64,000 nucleotides of DNA from Sphaerulina vaccinii (GCA_022570795.1 JAKUDP010000010.1:62001-126000), one strand, 5' to 3'. Positions 22,242 to 33,927 are shown, counted from the first letter of the stretch. The notes: generated from the sequence alone by a model not told the origin. A program made the numbers and translations.

Positions 22242-23926
22242 TCAGCGCGCCTTTTCAAGGTAGGATGGTAGCCACTCCTCACTTCCGTCCTCGTACACTC
22301 TCTTCGCGGGTTCAAGGTCCATGTTGTGCGTGTCGGCGAAATAGCAACGATCCTGTAAGCACATCCTACCACCATACTTGCAGTGATGACCTGCGATTCG
22401 TTAGGACACAAGCCATGGACATACCGTCATGTCTCATCGTATGTCTTGGGATGGGTTGTGCCCAAGAGAACTTACCATATGGACAAAGAGGATTCATACA
22501 GCTGAACTTATTTGGACAGCTGAGTGATCTTGATTTGTGCATTAGCACCAGCTTCTCACCTCCAGTGACTCTCTCGCCGTGCACATAGTCGCAGTACTCG
22601 CCTCTCTCGCACTTGCCCTGCAGGTGATGCGCATTGCAATGTTTGCCAAGAGTCTTAGTGCGTTCGCTGAATCGACCTTCGGCACCAGGATCTGTGCGTG
22701 GGAGTTCTGCATCGATGCGTTCGTTGTACGCGTTCGCGAGGACGTGCTTGCGGTTTCCGGCTTTCTTTGGCGCTATGCTGATTGTTTTAGTGGAGCTACT
22801 ATTCTTGCCAACCGTCGCCCAGGAAGCTGGTGTGGAGGCATTCGAGTCTATCGATGGCGCAGGTGAAGGCGCTTTCGGGACGAATGCTGCAGAGTTGACT
22901 TGCATTGATGATGTCGTGCGTGCCGATAGTTTCTTTGGCTGAGGCGAAGCAGTGTATGTAGGCGAACGTATTGAATTCGTCGCGGTGTCCAGCATTGTTA
23001 CAGACTTGATAGGGCCAGCTGGTAGATTGTCGGAACGAAAAATTCGTGGCATCTGTACCATTTCGATGCCGAGTTCCACGAAGCCTGGCTCAGCTGCTCG
23101 GGTCTCGATCAAGGTCATTCGGCTTGCATGTTCCCTTCGGTATGATTCCAGGACCGGAAGGTACCCGTTGTCGTGGCACGGAGCGAAGAAGACGTGTTTG
23201 CATTGCGCAATGCGCATGTACAGCCTCAAATGCTCGCGAAGCTTGTGGTCCGCTCTTTCCTTCCCGCCGCCAACGTCGATGAAGCTGAATAGAGGCTGTG
23301 ACAGGCCGAACGAACGCCCGAAGGCCAGAAGCTCCTTGTCGGACATGATGATACCACACGATTGGAGCTTTGCTGCCAGACCAGGCAGATTGAGTAGCAC
23401 TTGAACGACACTATCAGTTCGTTAGCATATGAAAGGGCAGAGGCCGACTGCAGTTACGTGACACTCACATATTCCAGTCCTCGACATTGGCGTCTGGATA
23501 GATAGTCTTTAGGTGTTTCTTAATCTCGGTGTGTAGCAGATGAGCTGCCTCGGCACCGCCGTCCTTGCCCATGCCATAAAGATAATCCGTGAAGATGGCT
23601 CCGTCGCCATCAATGAGGACTACTGCGAAATTACTCGAGCTCTTGTCGAGTGGTCAGTGTAGCTCGACTCGTCTGTGAAAAGAGGCGGGTATGCTTACCG
23701 CTACTTGCTTCTGCTGTGTGAGTGCCTCCGATAAAGACCTCTCGCACTGACGAGCTTTCCCTTGCCATAGTCGTCGTGATTCTATTTCGTTGTTATAATC
23801 GTCTGTGACCTCCTCAACCTTGAGCTTTAATTCCTCATAATCCGCCAGGACTCTGGCGAAAAGCGCGTCTCTAGTGGCATCGCTTTGCCGAAATGCCTCG
23901 AGCTGTTCAGCATAGCTGGCCGCCAT
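22242..23926 (-). CDS. Tandem CCCH zinc-finger protein with NYN/PIN-like domain
   Basis: Four exons on the minus strand. Exon 1 (23926-23699) encodes a coiled coil (FARVLADYEELKLKVEEVTD). Exons 2 and 3 encode an alpha/beta domain starting FAVVLIDGDGAIF and continuing through CKHVFFAPCHDNGYLP, which looks like a NYN/PIN nuclease-type fold. A Ser/Pro-rich linker leads to CCCH fingers: HCNAHHLQGKCERGEYCDY, then CPNKFSCMNPLCPYGHHC and CLQDRCYFADTHNMD. The last exon begins after an intron with acceptor near 22353 and ends at TGA 22242-22244. Probably a cytoplasmic RNA-binding regulator; whether the NYN-like domain is catalytic is unknown. Confidence 0.82.
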
Positions 23927-24334
23927 CGTGGAGTGTGGATATCACGATACTGTGATACTCGTGTAGGTGTGTTGACTGTGTTTGCAGAGTATTATTGAGC
24001 CAGAGAGGTCCCAGGAAGCGCCACGAAAGTCTAGGCTGCCAAGCGTTGCTGATCCCTGCAGGCGATCAATGCAGCCCCTTGCATGAAGCACGCGACTTAT
24101 TGTTCTGGTCTGAGTACGTTGTATATAGGTAGCGAAAGGAGTCAAGACGGAGGCTAGAAAGTGAGCGGGAGCAGATGACTGACATTCAACTTCGCTGTCA
24201 CTTCTCACCCCTGATACTTGTTGCCAGACTGCACGAGACAGCTTGATCTGAGGTGTTTCAGGGAGACTTATTGTGACATCTGCATCTCTTCACTTTTAGA
24301 GACACCTAGATCTATGCTCTATGTCTTGACATCT
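23927..24334. other. Short intergenic, nothing recognised
   Basis: It lies between the CCCH gene start and the HUT1 3' end, both minus strand. No coding signal. Confidence 0.4.
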
Positions 24335-25635
24335 TCATCTGGCTTTTTCCTCGAGCTTCTTCTTCTCGAGCGCCTTCTTCGCCTTCTTCTCGCGTTTACC
24401 AAGTTCGGCTTCAATGCCAATGCCTCCAAAGACTAGTCCGACACCAAGAATCTGTCCCTTGGTCAGCACATGGCCGAACCAGACGACCGAGATGATCATG
24501 GTGAACATCTTCCGTGTCACAGTGACAGTCACGAGAAGCAGACTGCCAAAGATAGACAGAGTCATGACTGTCAAACGTTAGCAAGTGAGAGATGCATAGA
24601 GTGTTTTTGCGCACTCACATATGAAGACTTGTCCAAGTGCACCGCTTGCTGCAAAGCCGAGGATGTCCCAACCAACTTGTGGGTGGAGCTTAATGAAGGC
24701 CAATGCCTCAGACAACTCGCCAGCTCCTTTGCCCAGGTCCTGCCCAATCAATGCACCAATGCCACTCTGCGCAAGGTATGGAAGGAGCAGCAAGTAAGCC
24801 GATGTCAAAATGGACGACATGACGTTCAGAGCACACATCATCTGCTGCCCAGTATATGGCTTGAAGCTTGCATAGATATCATCCTGGATCGAGTTCGTCA
24901 AGCCATCGAATAGTAGGTTGATGCCAAGCAGGACAAGGCCGTAGACACTGTTGCCATCTGCGCCCTTCTTCTTCTTACCAGCTGGTGCTTGCAAAGTGAA
25001 GGTTGCCACACCTGCTGTCACAAGCGCAACCACGGCATACTTGTAGAAGGGGTACTTCTTTCGGTACAGCGTGACGTGCAGGAACATCACGGGAAGAAGC
25101 TTGCACGACTTTGCCAGAATGAACGTGATGTAGTCCACGTATTGCAGACTAGCGTATCCGAAGGGCGAGGACAATGCTGAGGTAAAGGCAACCAAGCTCA
25201 GTGGCCATAGTATTCTCTTGTTGGGAATGATCGGGAGATCAGTTGGAGACTTGCGAGTCATCACAACGAAGATGTAGCCAAAGATCGCAGCAAAAGTCGA
25301 CTGCACAGTGTTCATGACCACTGGGTACTTGAACACCATTCTTTGGTCATCGGTGCCATAGTTTGTCGTGGTAATTCGTTCTTGGAGAATACCCCATGTC
25401 AAACTAGCAGATGTCAGCTTCAGGCTGCGATATCATGCAAGTGTAAGTGAGCATACAAGGACGCATATATTCCGCCCACACATATGAAGAACTTCAGCGT
25501 GGAACCAGACTCGTCTGCATCCCGCGCACTCTTGACCGCGATGTCATTCTTCCCGGCTATTGTTGCACCATTTGCAATGTCCGGTACTTTTCCGTTCGTC
25601 TGCCTTTGTCGAACACTGCCATTGGGCTTCGACAT
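24335..25635 (-). CDS. HUT1: UDP-galactose/UDP-glucose transporter of the ER, HUT1 (SLC35B1) family
   Basis: Three exons on the minus strand; the first starts with the Met at 25635 (MSKPNGSVRQRQTNGK). About ten membrane segments follow. Family motifs include FLTWGILQERITT (spanning the first splice junction), FGYASLQYVDYITFILAKSC (the KSCKLLPV substrate-pocket region), LVLLGINLLFDGLTNSIQDD and YTGQQMMCALNVMSS. The C-terminus is Lys/Glu-rich and ends EKKKLEEKAR, consistent with ER retention. The protein exchanges UDP-sugar across the ER membrane for glycan quality control. Immediately upstream is a direct-repeat-flanked block that may have displaced its promoter. Confidence 0.93.
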
Positions 25636-25835
25636 ATCGACTGATTCTTCTCTCGTCCGGCGAAGAGATCGCGAGTTGTGTACCAAAAGAAAGTGGTGAA
25701 GTTGGATGTCGTGCTGATCAGGATGTTGTTGCAACGTTGTCGTTGCTGTTTGACGCTAAAATACAATACCAGTGCCAAGCTGCGGATGGTCTTTGCTCTG
25801 CTTCTGACAACTTCCGCTTGACTCCCTCACACTCT

Positions 25836-26804
25836 TCACGCTCTTCACACAAAAAAAAAAAAAAAAAACCTCGACATCATCAAAAAAAGGCACGCATTCA
25901 TCACACAAACCACATATATCGACTCAGCGTCTGCGGCGCATTCCAACAGTACCAATTTCGCCGGGGCGCCGTCGCTGCCAACCTCGTCGTCGCGTCGAAA
26001 AGCGGTACGCCTGGAACACGTCCCTACCAAGTCAATTTCACATATATAGCACAAACACAAGACCCCAAAGACCTTATACCTAGACGTTGGCAACGTCGCC
26101 CTGCTCTCCGGAGCGACCATATATTCGCAGCATTGGAAACCAGGCCTCGTCGGCGGCGCGGTCAATTTGAAGCCGCGTTTATTGCGAACAAAGCTCTTTG
26201 CGACGCAGCCAGTCTTCGAGGGTGCGGCTATTATGCGAGAGACCCTCCTGTAATAGCTTACCTGGCGGCAGACAAGCAGTACGCAGTTGCATATATAGGA
26301 GGCCTTCGATACGCGACGGCACACCGGCGCGTCACTCACAACCTCGACTCAAACATACGGATCCGACTCCCATCTCTGAGAACGGCGTAGTCACAACTTT
26401 ACTACTACCGCCTGCACTCTTTTTCCTACCGTAGGCAAAGACCGGGGAGGTTTTAACGAGGCAGTGAGCGGGTAGCGAGCAAGAGGAGACAACGTGCGGC
26501 GGAGTAAAGACAAGCATCGATACGGGTATCTTTGCACGGGGGACTAGTAACCTCTTGCAACGTGTTGCAGGCGCGATCAAACCTATAGGCGTCGTTTGAA
26601 GAGCGAGGCACGACAACAACGTCGGAAACTACGGCCATTACGGCTAAGGTACGACAGCGAGGTCGGAAGCCAATCTCTTCACACCATACCTAATCAAGCC
26701 TCGCGTACTCAAGACGTGTCCATTATGCTGCGTATCCTTTGAGATCCAAGTTAAAGCATGTAAATATGATATACCAACCAACCAACCATCACGCTCTTCA
26801 CACA
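25836..26804. mobile_element. 937-bp block flanked by 16-bp direct repeats, possible insertion
   Basis: TCACGCTCTTCACACA occurs at 25836-25851 and again at 26789-26804, as expected of a target-site duplication. Directly inside the left copy is an uninterrupted run of A (25851-25868, 18 including the last repeat base). The interior is rich in CpG and TA steps, unlike its flanks, and holds long overlapping open frames on both strands with no recognisable domain. The right end carries ACCAACCAACCAACC. The poly-A sits at the left on the plus strand, which does not fit a simple LINE orientation, so the class is unresolved. Alternatively it could be low-complexity promoter DNA. Confidence 0.45.
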
Positions 26805-27066
26805 TGTTCACACTCTCGTGATGACAATCACTCGCATCAGAAGAAGTCACATGTTTGAATCGCGATGGCCAGATCAGCCTCGCGACGCCATGCTCGAAAT
26901 GAAGATGGGGTATACAAAGAATGGCGGGTTCTCAGGCTCGAAGCGTACAATATCAAAGTCCTTTATTGCTAGGCGAGGCCTAGAAGAATACTTGGGACCA
27001 TGCTGAGAGCATGTAGATGCTACTGACTTCACCTAGTACTGTACATACTACAACGACGCGACTGTC

Positions 27067-28837
27067 ATGAGAACACCACTCACTTCGATCGCTCTGCTGA
27101 GCGCATCAGCATTTGCCTATGTCGACTGGACCACGTCCATCATGAATGGGACGACGTGCATCGATAACTTCCCTATGCTCTTGGACGCCGACCTGGATGT
27201 CATCAATGCCGGCTTGAACACCGCTCTGTTCACAAGCGTAGATTTGGTGAAGGCGTATATCGCAAGAATCAAGGAGGTCAATGATGTGCTACACTTTGTC
27301 AACGAGCTCAACCCAGATGCTTTGGCGATAGCTGCTGACTTGGATGCAAAGCGAAACAATGGCACCAACCTTGGACCTCTTCACGGCATCCCGATTCTAC
27401 TTAAGGACAACATTGCCACAGACGACAGGCTGAACAATACTGCTGGCTCGTACGTGCTTGTGGGAGCCAAGGCGCCTCGAGACTCTACGATCGCGGCCAA
27501 GCTCAGGAAAGCCGGAGCAATCATACTGGGCAAGGCAGACCTAGGAGAATGGAACGAGTTTCGCTCAATGAATATTCCACCAGGATGGTCAGCCTACGGC
27601 GGCCAGTCCACTGGCCTTCGCCGCCATCGGAACGGAAACGATAGGTTCGATTGTACTTCCCGCAGCTATCAACAATGTCGTAGGCATCAAGCCAACAGTC
27701 GGGCTCACAAGTCGGTACCTGATAGTGCCCGTATCGGAACGTCAAGATACTGTTGGCCCAATTGCAAAGTCTGTTAGAGATGCAGCATACGTTCTGCAAA
27801 CCATTGCTGGCGTTGACGAGCGCGACAACTACACGTCTTCGATTCCTGGTAGCCTTACAATTCCAGACTATGTCGCAGCTTGCAAGGAGACTGCGCTCGC
27901 GGGTGTCAGAATTGGTGTGCCTTACAATGTTCTCGACTTGTACTCCGACTTTATAGACCCATCGCTGCTGGCCGCATTCGAGCAGGCAATCAAGGACGTG
28001 GAAGCTGCCGGCGCCATCGTTGTGGAGGCCAACTTCACTCAAGCCGCATTTGAAGCATTCCAGTCTGACAAGAACAACTCACATGTGCTCCAAGCCGACT
28101 TCCTTACAGGCCTGCCAGAGTATCTTGGTCAACTTGTGGAGGCTGATAACTTGATCAAGAACCTCACAGACGTCCAGAAGTGGACTCAAGCTCTCCAAAC
28201 GGAGGACTATTCTGACAAGGACACTACGATCTGGGATGCCGCACTCAAGGCAGGTATTACGAACACTGATTCTACATTCTGGGAAGCATACCAGGCCAGC
28301 TATTACTACGGAGCAGACGGTGGCGTCCTTGGTGCTCTCAGCCGCAACAATGTCAGCGCACTCATGCTGCCTACTCAGTTCTCCTTCGAGCTGCCTGCTA
28401 TTATCGGCAGTCCGATCATCACTGTGCCCATGGGAGCATACGATAACAGCACAGCAGTGACACAGGATGACAATCTTCTGACCAAGGCGCCCGGCATACC
28501 ATTTGGCGTTGCTTTTCTTGGCAAACACTGGAGCGAAGCAGATCTGATCGGATATGCGTTTGCGTATGAACAGAAGAAGAATCATCGTGCAAAGATCCTG
28601 CCCTATTTCGCTCCGGTCACGCAGTTAGGCGACTGCTTACATTGAACCGACGTTCAATGGCAGTTCGATGAACTTGACAGGCGCAGCAGCGTAAGTAGAA
28701 GAGAGCGAGAAGCCTACAATGGATACCTATGCTAACATGACTATAGAACTACCGGAGAAGCATCAAGCATGCGCGGCAATCTATTTGCCACCGGACTCCT
28801 CGGTGCCCTCATCGCTGCCGCTCTCTGCTCGCTATAA
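27067..28837 (+). pseudogene. Amidase-signature family pseudogene (secreted, GPI-type)
   Basis: The N-terminus is a signal peptide (MRTPLTSIALLSASAFAYVD). The amidase-signature core begins well: LGPLHGIPILLKDNIATDD contains the catalytic Lys, followed by GAIILGKADLGEWNEFRS and GWSAYGGQSTG. At about 27613 the frame jumps to AFAAIGTETIGSIVLPAAIN. The ~30-40 residue stretch that normally carries the cis-Ser and nucleophile Ser (GSSSGS region) is missing and the frame shifts. The second frame runs 27614-28645 to PYFAPVTQLG, then shifts again. A last exon (about 28746-28837) in another frame encodes a GPI-type hydrophobic tail (NLFATGLLGALIAAALCSL). No splice pair repairs the first break. Relatives hydrolyse amides or act as Glu-tRNA amidotransferase-like enzymes. 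Confidence 0.8.
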
Positions 28838-29609
28838 TCGAAAGGATGGCCTGTTTTGCATTCACTTTCATGTCAGTCTATTTCTTGTATAACATGTTTC
28901 GATCTTATGCAAACAGGAGCTCTGAGTCAGGCGATGTCGGACAATTGGCAGTCTTCAATGATCGTTTTGGTTCTAATCATGATGTTGGGGGGATGCGAAG
29001 GGAGAATGACTACTCACTATATCGCTGTGGAGAAACTGCAAATTCTATCTGTAACGAAGAGACGAATTGAACATAAGTGTATTGTCTACTCTCGATCTTA
29101 TATCTATAATCGCTGGTATACATGAGCTGCTGTCGTGCACGAATCCTGGCAAGATGAGCCATTGTTCCTCATATACCACTTCAGCTTATGCAGCATGATG
29201 AGCCATCATTGCTCATGTGCAACCTCAGAGGACTTATAGGGCATACCGCAGGTCTTGTTGACACAAACAATGAGCAGCACAGCGGCTCTTCTCAGCGCTA
29301 CATTGTGGACCGCGATCTTTTATCAGCTAGCCAAATGTGAGAGCTTGGTCAGGAATAATCGACAGAGCGGTGCGGTAAGAGGTCGTTCATTAGTTGCTCG
29401 AACGATGCTTTCAGACCGCATCTACAAACTGCTTATATATCAACGAGAGAGCCGAGTCAATCATGCTCGAAATCAGGCTCTGAATCTCAGAAGCGCACTC
29501 CTCGAACACCTACGGGCGTGGCCCCTTCATAGATGACACAGGTGCGATGCTGTCTCTTCGCCCCAGATTCCAGGTGCCCACGCCGGCACGATGCTATGTG
29601 TGGAATGCA
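28838..29609. other. Intergenic, nothing recognised
   Basis: AT-richer sequence with short chance frames between the amidase pseudogene and the convergent carbamoylase-like gene. Confidence 0.4.
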
Positions 29610-31551
29610 CTACTCCCCTCTCTTCCCTCGTAAATGGTCATATCTCAACACAGCGCCCAGCAACACGTTCGCCCCGTCAGCACAAGCCTCGGGTGATGAG
29701 TACTCCGCAGGATTATGACTGACCCCGTCTCTACAAGGTACAAACACCATAGTAGTAGGACATCTCTTACTCGTGTAGACAGAATCATGCCCTGCACCAG
29801 ACGTCATGAATTTGCCCCAAGCACCAATGTCCAAGCCTGAGACTTCACTGCTCTCGCCAGCGAATAGTCCAGCTCCAGCGTCTTGTACACATTTGATGCA
29901 GTCTTCATGGAAGTATGTAGCCGGGCTCACAAAATCGGTACGCCACTCGACCGTGCATTGGCGATCTGAGGTGGCGCAATTTGTGTTAACGCCATAGACA
30001 TCCTCTTCCTTGCCAGATGCTATGGCTTCGAATACTTCTCTACATTCCGCTTCGACAGCATCGACGACTTCGTTCTTTGGCGCACGGATATCCAATGAGA
30101 ACTGCACATGGCCAGGTACAGTATTCGTCGAGCCAGGCTTGAGTGTCAAGATACCTGTGGAAGCCAGCGCCTTATGCTTATGCGCGATCTTATGACTTGC
30201 CAGTATCATTTTCGAAGTAGTAAGGAGGGAGTCCGCCCTATGGGCGAAACTTGTAGCTCCGGTATGGGCGTCACGACCTTTGACTGTCAGCGTGAACCAT
30301 TTATATGCTTGGACGCCCTTGACTACTCCAATGCGACGACTTTCAGCTTCCAATATAGGACCTTGTTCGATGTGTAATTCGAAGTGCGCGGCCATGGGTG
30401 TGCTCTTGTAACTCGAGGGCGTTGAGCCTAGGTATCCAATTCGCTCGAGCTCGCTTTTCATGGTTGCTGTGTCGTTGGCGGGAATTACCGATTTGAGGTT
30501 GTGGGCTTTTTCGGGAGGTATGGACTCGGCCCAGACACCTGATGCGACCATTGACATTGGGAAGCGAGCGCCTTCTTCGTTGGTCCAGTTCACCACACCG
30601 ACAGGATAGTTTGTCTCGACCCAGTTGTCGTTCATCGTCTTGAGCATTTCCACTGCTGCAGTCACTCCAAGGATACCATCGTATCTTCCTCCACTGGGCT
30701 GAGTGTCGAGATGGGAACCAGCATATGTTGGCTTGCCGTCTTGCTTGCCTGTACAGATGTATCGTGGTCAGCGTCCAGTCTTAAGTGCATCGGATTAAAG
30801 ACATGAAGATATGGATGGCGCGTCAGGCTCATTAAATCAGAATTTTGTTGGTTATTCAGTACGAAAACATACGTAAACGTTCTAACAAAAAGGTGATCAT
30901 CAATCGCGAGATGGAGTTGTAAGAGTTATGCAACATACCTGGTCGCACGGCAAACTGATTTCCTATGGCATCGTAGTGCACTTTACAGCCCAAGGCTTTC
31001 GTGGTTTCTGCGAACCAGTCGCGGGCCTGCTTGTCGGCATCTGAGAGTGATAGTCTGGACATGCCAATCTCTGTTGGGCCACTGTAGAGCAGTCGAGTTA
31101 GCAAATTGCTCAGCATGCGGTTCACGGTTGCTTATGTATAGGAAGGAGCTAAGTTCAGTTGGCCGTTCCATGATCACCACGTCCTCGAAAGGATAAGAAG
31201 TAATTTTTGTGCATATTAGGAAGTTCATCAGGAAAGCTGCAGCAGTGCTGCGGATAGGTGCAGGTCGGGAGTGACTTACTCGCCCCATCTCTCTCCTTTC
31301 CCCCATTCACTTGTAGAGTGGATATCATTCATAAGCCTGTCCTGGTCGACCTTGAGACTCGAGAGATCGGTTTCAGACATTTCGGAGACCGCGATGTCGC
31401 GTCGTGGTGTGCTGGCGAAGGCGCGCCATGGTCTCACAGGCGAAGCGCTCAGTGGCAGTCGCGTTGTTCTTGGAATAGTGTACGTACGCGCGCAAGACGC
31501 GGCACTCTGTAGGGTTCTACATGTTGATGTTGATAAGAAGGAGAAGCTCAT
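29610..31551 (-). CDS. N-carbamoyl-L-amino acid hydrolase / beta-ureidopropionase-like M20 amidohydrolase
   Basis: Three exons on the minus strand, 31551-31280, 31081-30939 and 30748-29610, give 517 aa. Introns are 198 and 190 nt, much longer than the local norm. Family motifs in order: WGDGPTEIGMSRLSLSDAD, GSHLDTQPSGGRYDGILGV (metal ligands His and Asp), VVNWTNEEGARFPMSMVASG (Glu pair), HFELHIEQGPILE, GRDAHTGATS, VQFSLDIRAP and MTSGAGHDSVYTSKRCPTTM (metal-binding His). N-terminal residues 1-55 are Ser/Thr/Arg-rich and look like a mitochondrial targeting peptide. The family removes carbamoyl groups from N-carbamoyl amino acids or beta-ureidopropionate, giving CO2 and NH3 in hydantoin or pyrimidine catabolism. 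The exact substrate cannot be read from sequence. Confidence 0.9.
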
Positions 31552-32091
31552 TTTGCCGAAAAAGATGTTGATGGAGCCGGTGGAGCTTCGGAGGACTTGG
31601 CAATTTTGAGCACGGGCGGACGAATCTGCCTTTAGAACGAATGGAGGGACTTCAATGGGAGAGCACAGCTGAGTGTGAGTAAGGGAATAGGTAGTTTGTG
31701 CCGGGAAAATGCAAGAATTTGCAGGATCTCGAGGCGCAATGTCGATTGAGAGGCTTGAATGTTGCGCATTGGAGGGTCTTAGTCATAGTGTTCGTTGCCC
31801 GCATTTGATCGATAGGCGAGCCATAGGAGGCAACATTGGCGTAGATTTACGAGAACATGGCAGTGTGTAGAGCGCAGCAATAGAAAGACAATGGGCACAG
31901 GTAAAGAGTTTGAAATCATGCACGAGTTACGCCAGCTATCAGACTGGATTTTCTTCTTACGTTGTTTCAGCCAGTCGAGCAGCTTTTCCTCGTCTAACGC
32001 AATGCAATTTTGATGTCCCATACATCGTCGGATCGGTGCGTTGTCCTTGCTTAGCCTTGGAAGCTCTGTATGCAGACGCTTGGTCAACATT
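31552..32091. other. Intergenic, nothing recognised
   Basis: 540 bp between the carbamoylase gene start and the end of the open extension of RPS10. Short frames only. Confidence 0.4.
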
Positions 32092-32208
32092 CTACCATCC
32101 ACCAGAACCACTCTCGGCAGCCGCAGCTGGAGCGGCAGCGTTGTCCCATCCTCCTACAGCTCCCTCAGCCTGAGCCTTGACAGAAGCACCCCACTGAGGA
32201 TCAGACTC

Positions 32209-32832
32209 CTAGTTCTGAGCTGGTGGAGCACCACGGCCACGACCGAAGCCACCACGGAACTCTGGGTTGAAGCCACCTGGGGCAGCGCCATCCTTGTTCT
32301 CGCCGAAGTCGCGACGACGGTAACCACCCTCGCGGTCACCTCCGCCCTCACGGCGTGGTCCGCCACGGCCACCACCACGTCGCTCGCGGTCGCCATCACC
32401 ACCCAACATGCCTCGTGGAGGAGCGTGCGATCGCTGTTGCTTGACGTGAGTCTGAGGAACGATCTCAGCTGGGAGGTGGAGCCATTCGCGGAGGTAGTCG
32501 AGACCCTCTGGGGTGAGGGTGTAGTAGTACCATTGCCAGGAGAACTGGGTCTTCAGGTAGCCGCGCGAGGTGAGGGACTGGCAAGCCTTGATGACCTGAG
32601 GAATTTGTTAGTTGCTATTTCGAGCAGACTGCGCGGAGAGCAAGTCGTACGTAGAGGTTCTTGGTGTCAATCTCGTTGTGCTTTGGCTGGTTGAAGTCCT
32701 TCTTGGCCACGGCCACACCCTCCTTGAAAAGGTACTCGTGGATCTTCTTGCGGTCCTCCTTTGGGATTAGCCTGGCGCATGGTCAGTGTCGTGTGCAAGG
32801 GATTGTGGTATGCGCGTTGGATAGGCCTACAT
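32209..32832 (-). CDS. RPS10: 40S ribosomal protein S10
   Basis: Three exons on the minus strand: 32832-32831 (only A and T of the start codon), 32771-32651 and 32595-32209, giving 169 aa. The first intron splits the ATG after AT, and translation begins MLIPKEDRKKIHEYLFKEGV. Conserved blocks are KHNEIDTKNLYVIKACQSLT, SRGYLKTQFSWQWYYYTLT and PEGLDYLREWLHLPAEIVP. The Arg/Gly-rich tail ends GFGRGRGAPPAQN, matching the usual eukaryotic S10 C-terminus. It is a component of the small-subunit beak. After the TAG the frame continues for 38 codons with ribosomal-protein-like codon use (see findings). It shares a ~200-bp divergent promoter with SDE2. Confidence 0.95.
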
Positions 32833-33033
32833 GTTGGCGGTATTGCTGGAGTGTTCGTTTGGTGACTGTCGTGGTAAAAGCTTCAAGCGCAATGTCGCAG
32901 AAGTTCATAAATTGAGAATCGGCTAGCGCGTGTGGACGGGACCAACCGCAGTGCCAAGCACGTTCCTTCCCTCACTTTCACTTCAGCGCATCTCAAATCT
33001 ACCAACAATACCACCACACTCTTGGACCTCAAC
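32833..33033. promoter_or_regulatory. Divergent promoter RPS10 / SDE2
   Basis: 201 bp separate the start codons of a ribosomal protein gene and a splicing factor gene transcribed in opposite directions. Confidence 0.5.
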
Positions 33034-33927
33034 ATGGCGGAAACAGAACAGACGATCAACATCCTCCTCGCGACCTTCGCTGGCCTCAACCTCCCCAGAA
33101 CCCTCTCTCTGCCAACCAAGGCCTCCACGCCCATCAGCTCAGTCTACAGCACAATTCAATCCCGTCTGCCACCCTCCACAGACGACGCAGGCCTTCTCAT
33201 AACCACAGTCTCCAATAAGCAACTGCTCCCGCACAACGACTCACCGATCACAACACTGCTCAGATCTCCCGATGACACGTTACTGTCCCTCCGCCTCTCG
33301 CGGCGTCTATGCGGAGGCAAAGGAGGTTTCGGATCGCAACTTCGCGCTGCAGGAGGCCGCATGAGTAGTCGCAAGAACAGGAACAGCAATGTAAATCCAA
33401 ATGCGAGTAATCGGAACCTTGATGGGAGACGTCTAAGAACTGTAGACGACGCTAAGCGATTGGCTGATTATCTTGCGATCAAACCTGAAATGGAGAAGAA
33501 AGAACGAGAAGCTAGAAAGCAGAGATGGCAAGAACTTGTTGATGCTGCAGAAAGGAGGGAGGAGGAGATCCGAAGTGGGAAGAATGCGAATAAGAGGTTA
33601 GATGCTGAGTGGGTGGAGAGTAAGGAGGAAGTCGAGAATAAGACGCGCGAGGCCGTGCTGAGGGCTATGAGGGCGGGAATGTTGGAGGAGGGAAGGACTG
33701 GGAGCGAGAGTAGTGTTGAGGAGGAGGGAAGTGATGAGGATGAGGAAGCCGAAGAGAGTTCTGGGTCGAGTGAGGGCGTCAAGGCTGAAGCTTCGAATCC
33801 TGCTACTACTGCTGGAGGCAGGAGCTTCTTTGGCTGGGACGAGGATGAAGAAGATGACTCAGAGGACGATGATGAAGTGCCTGCAGCGACACATGAAGGC
33901 GAAGGAAAGGGAAAGGCGAAGGTTTGA
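33034..33927 (+). CDS. SDE2: Sde2 splicing / genome stability factor with ubiquitin-like processing site
   Basis: Single exon, 297 aa from the Met at 33034. Residues 1-95 form a ubiquitin-like fold (TINILLATFAGLNLPRTL ... LSLRLSRRL) ending in the processing motif GGKGG at residues 94-98. In fission yeast, deubiquitinating enzymes cut after the GG and the Lys-starting C-terminal part joins spliceosomes to help excise particular introns. The Sde2 block GGFGSQLRAAGGRMSSRK follows, then NLDGRRLRTVDDAKRLADYL and a coiled, charged, acidic C-terminus. All expected features are present. The in-frame GTG codons upstream are unlikely starts. Confidence 0.93.
   Translation: MAETEQTINILLATFAGLNLPRTLSLPTKASTPISSVYSTIQSRLPPSTDDAGLLITTVSNKQLLPHNDSPITTLLRSPDDTLLSLRLSRRLCGGKGGFGSQLRAAGGRMSSRKNRNSNVNPNASNRNLDGRRLRTVDDAKRLADYLAIKPEMEKKEREARKQRWQELVDAAERREEEIRSGKNANKRLDAEWVESKEEVENKTREAVLRAMRAGMLEEGRTGSESSVEEEGSDEDEEAEESSGSSEGVKAEASNPATTAGGRSFFGWDEDEEDDSEDDDEVPAATHEGEGKGKAKV

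Noticed and set aside
25560..26390. 276-codon plus-strand open frame
   Set aside because: It reads antisense through the HUT1 start and through the poly-A run, has no domain, and the minus strand is open there too; this is compositional.
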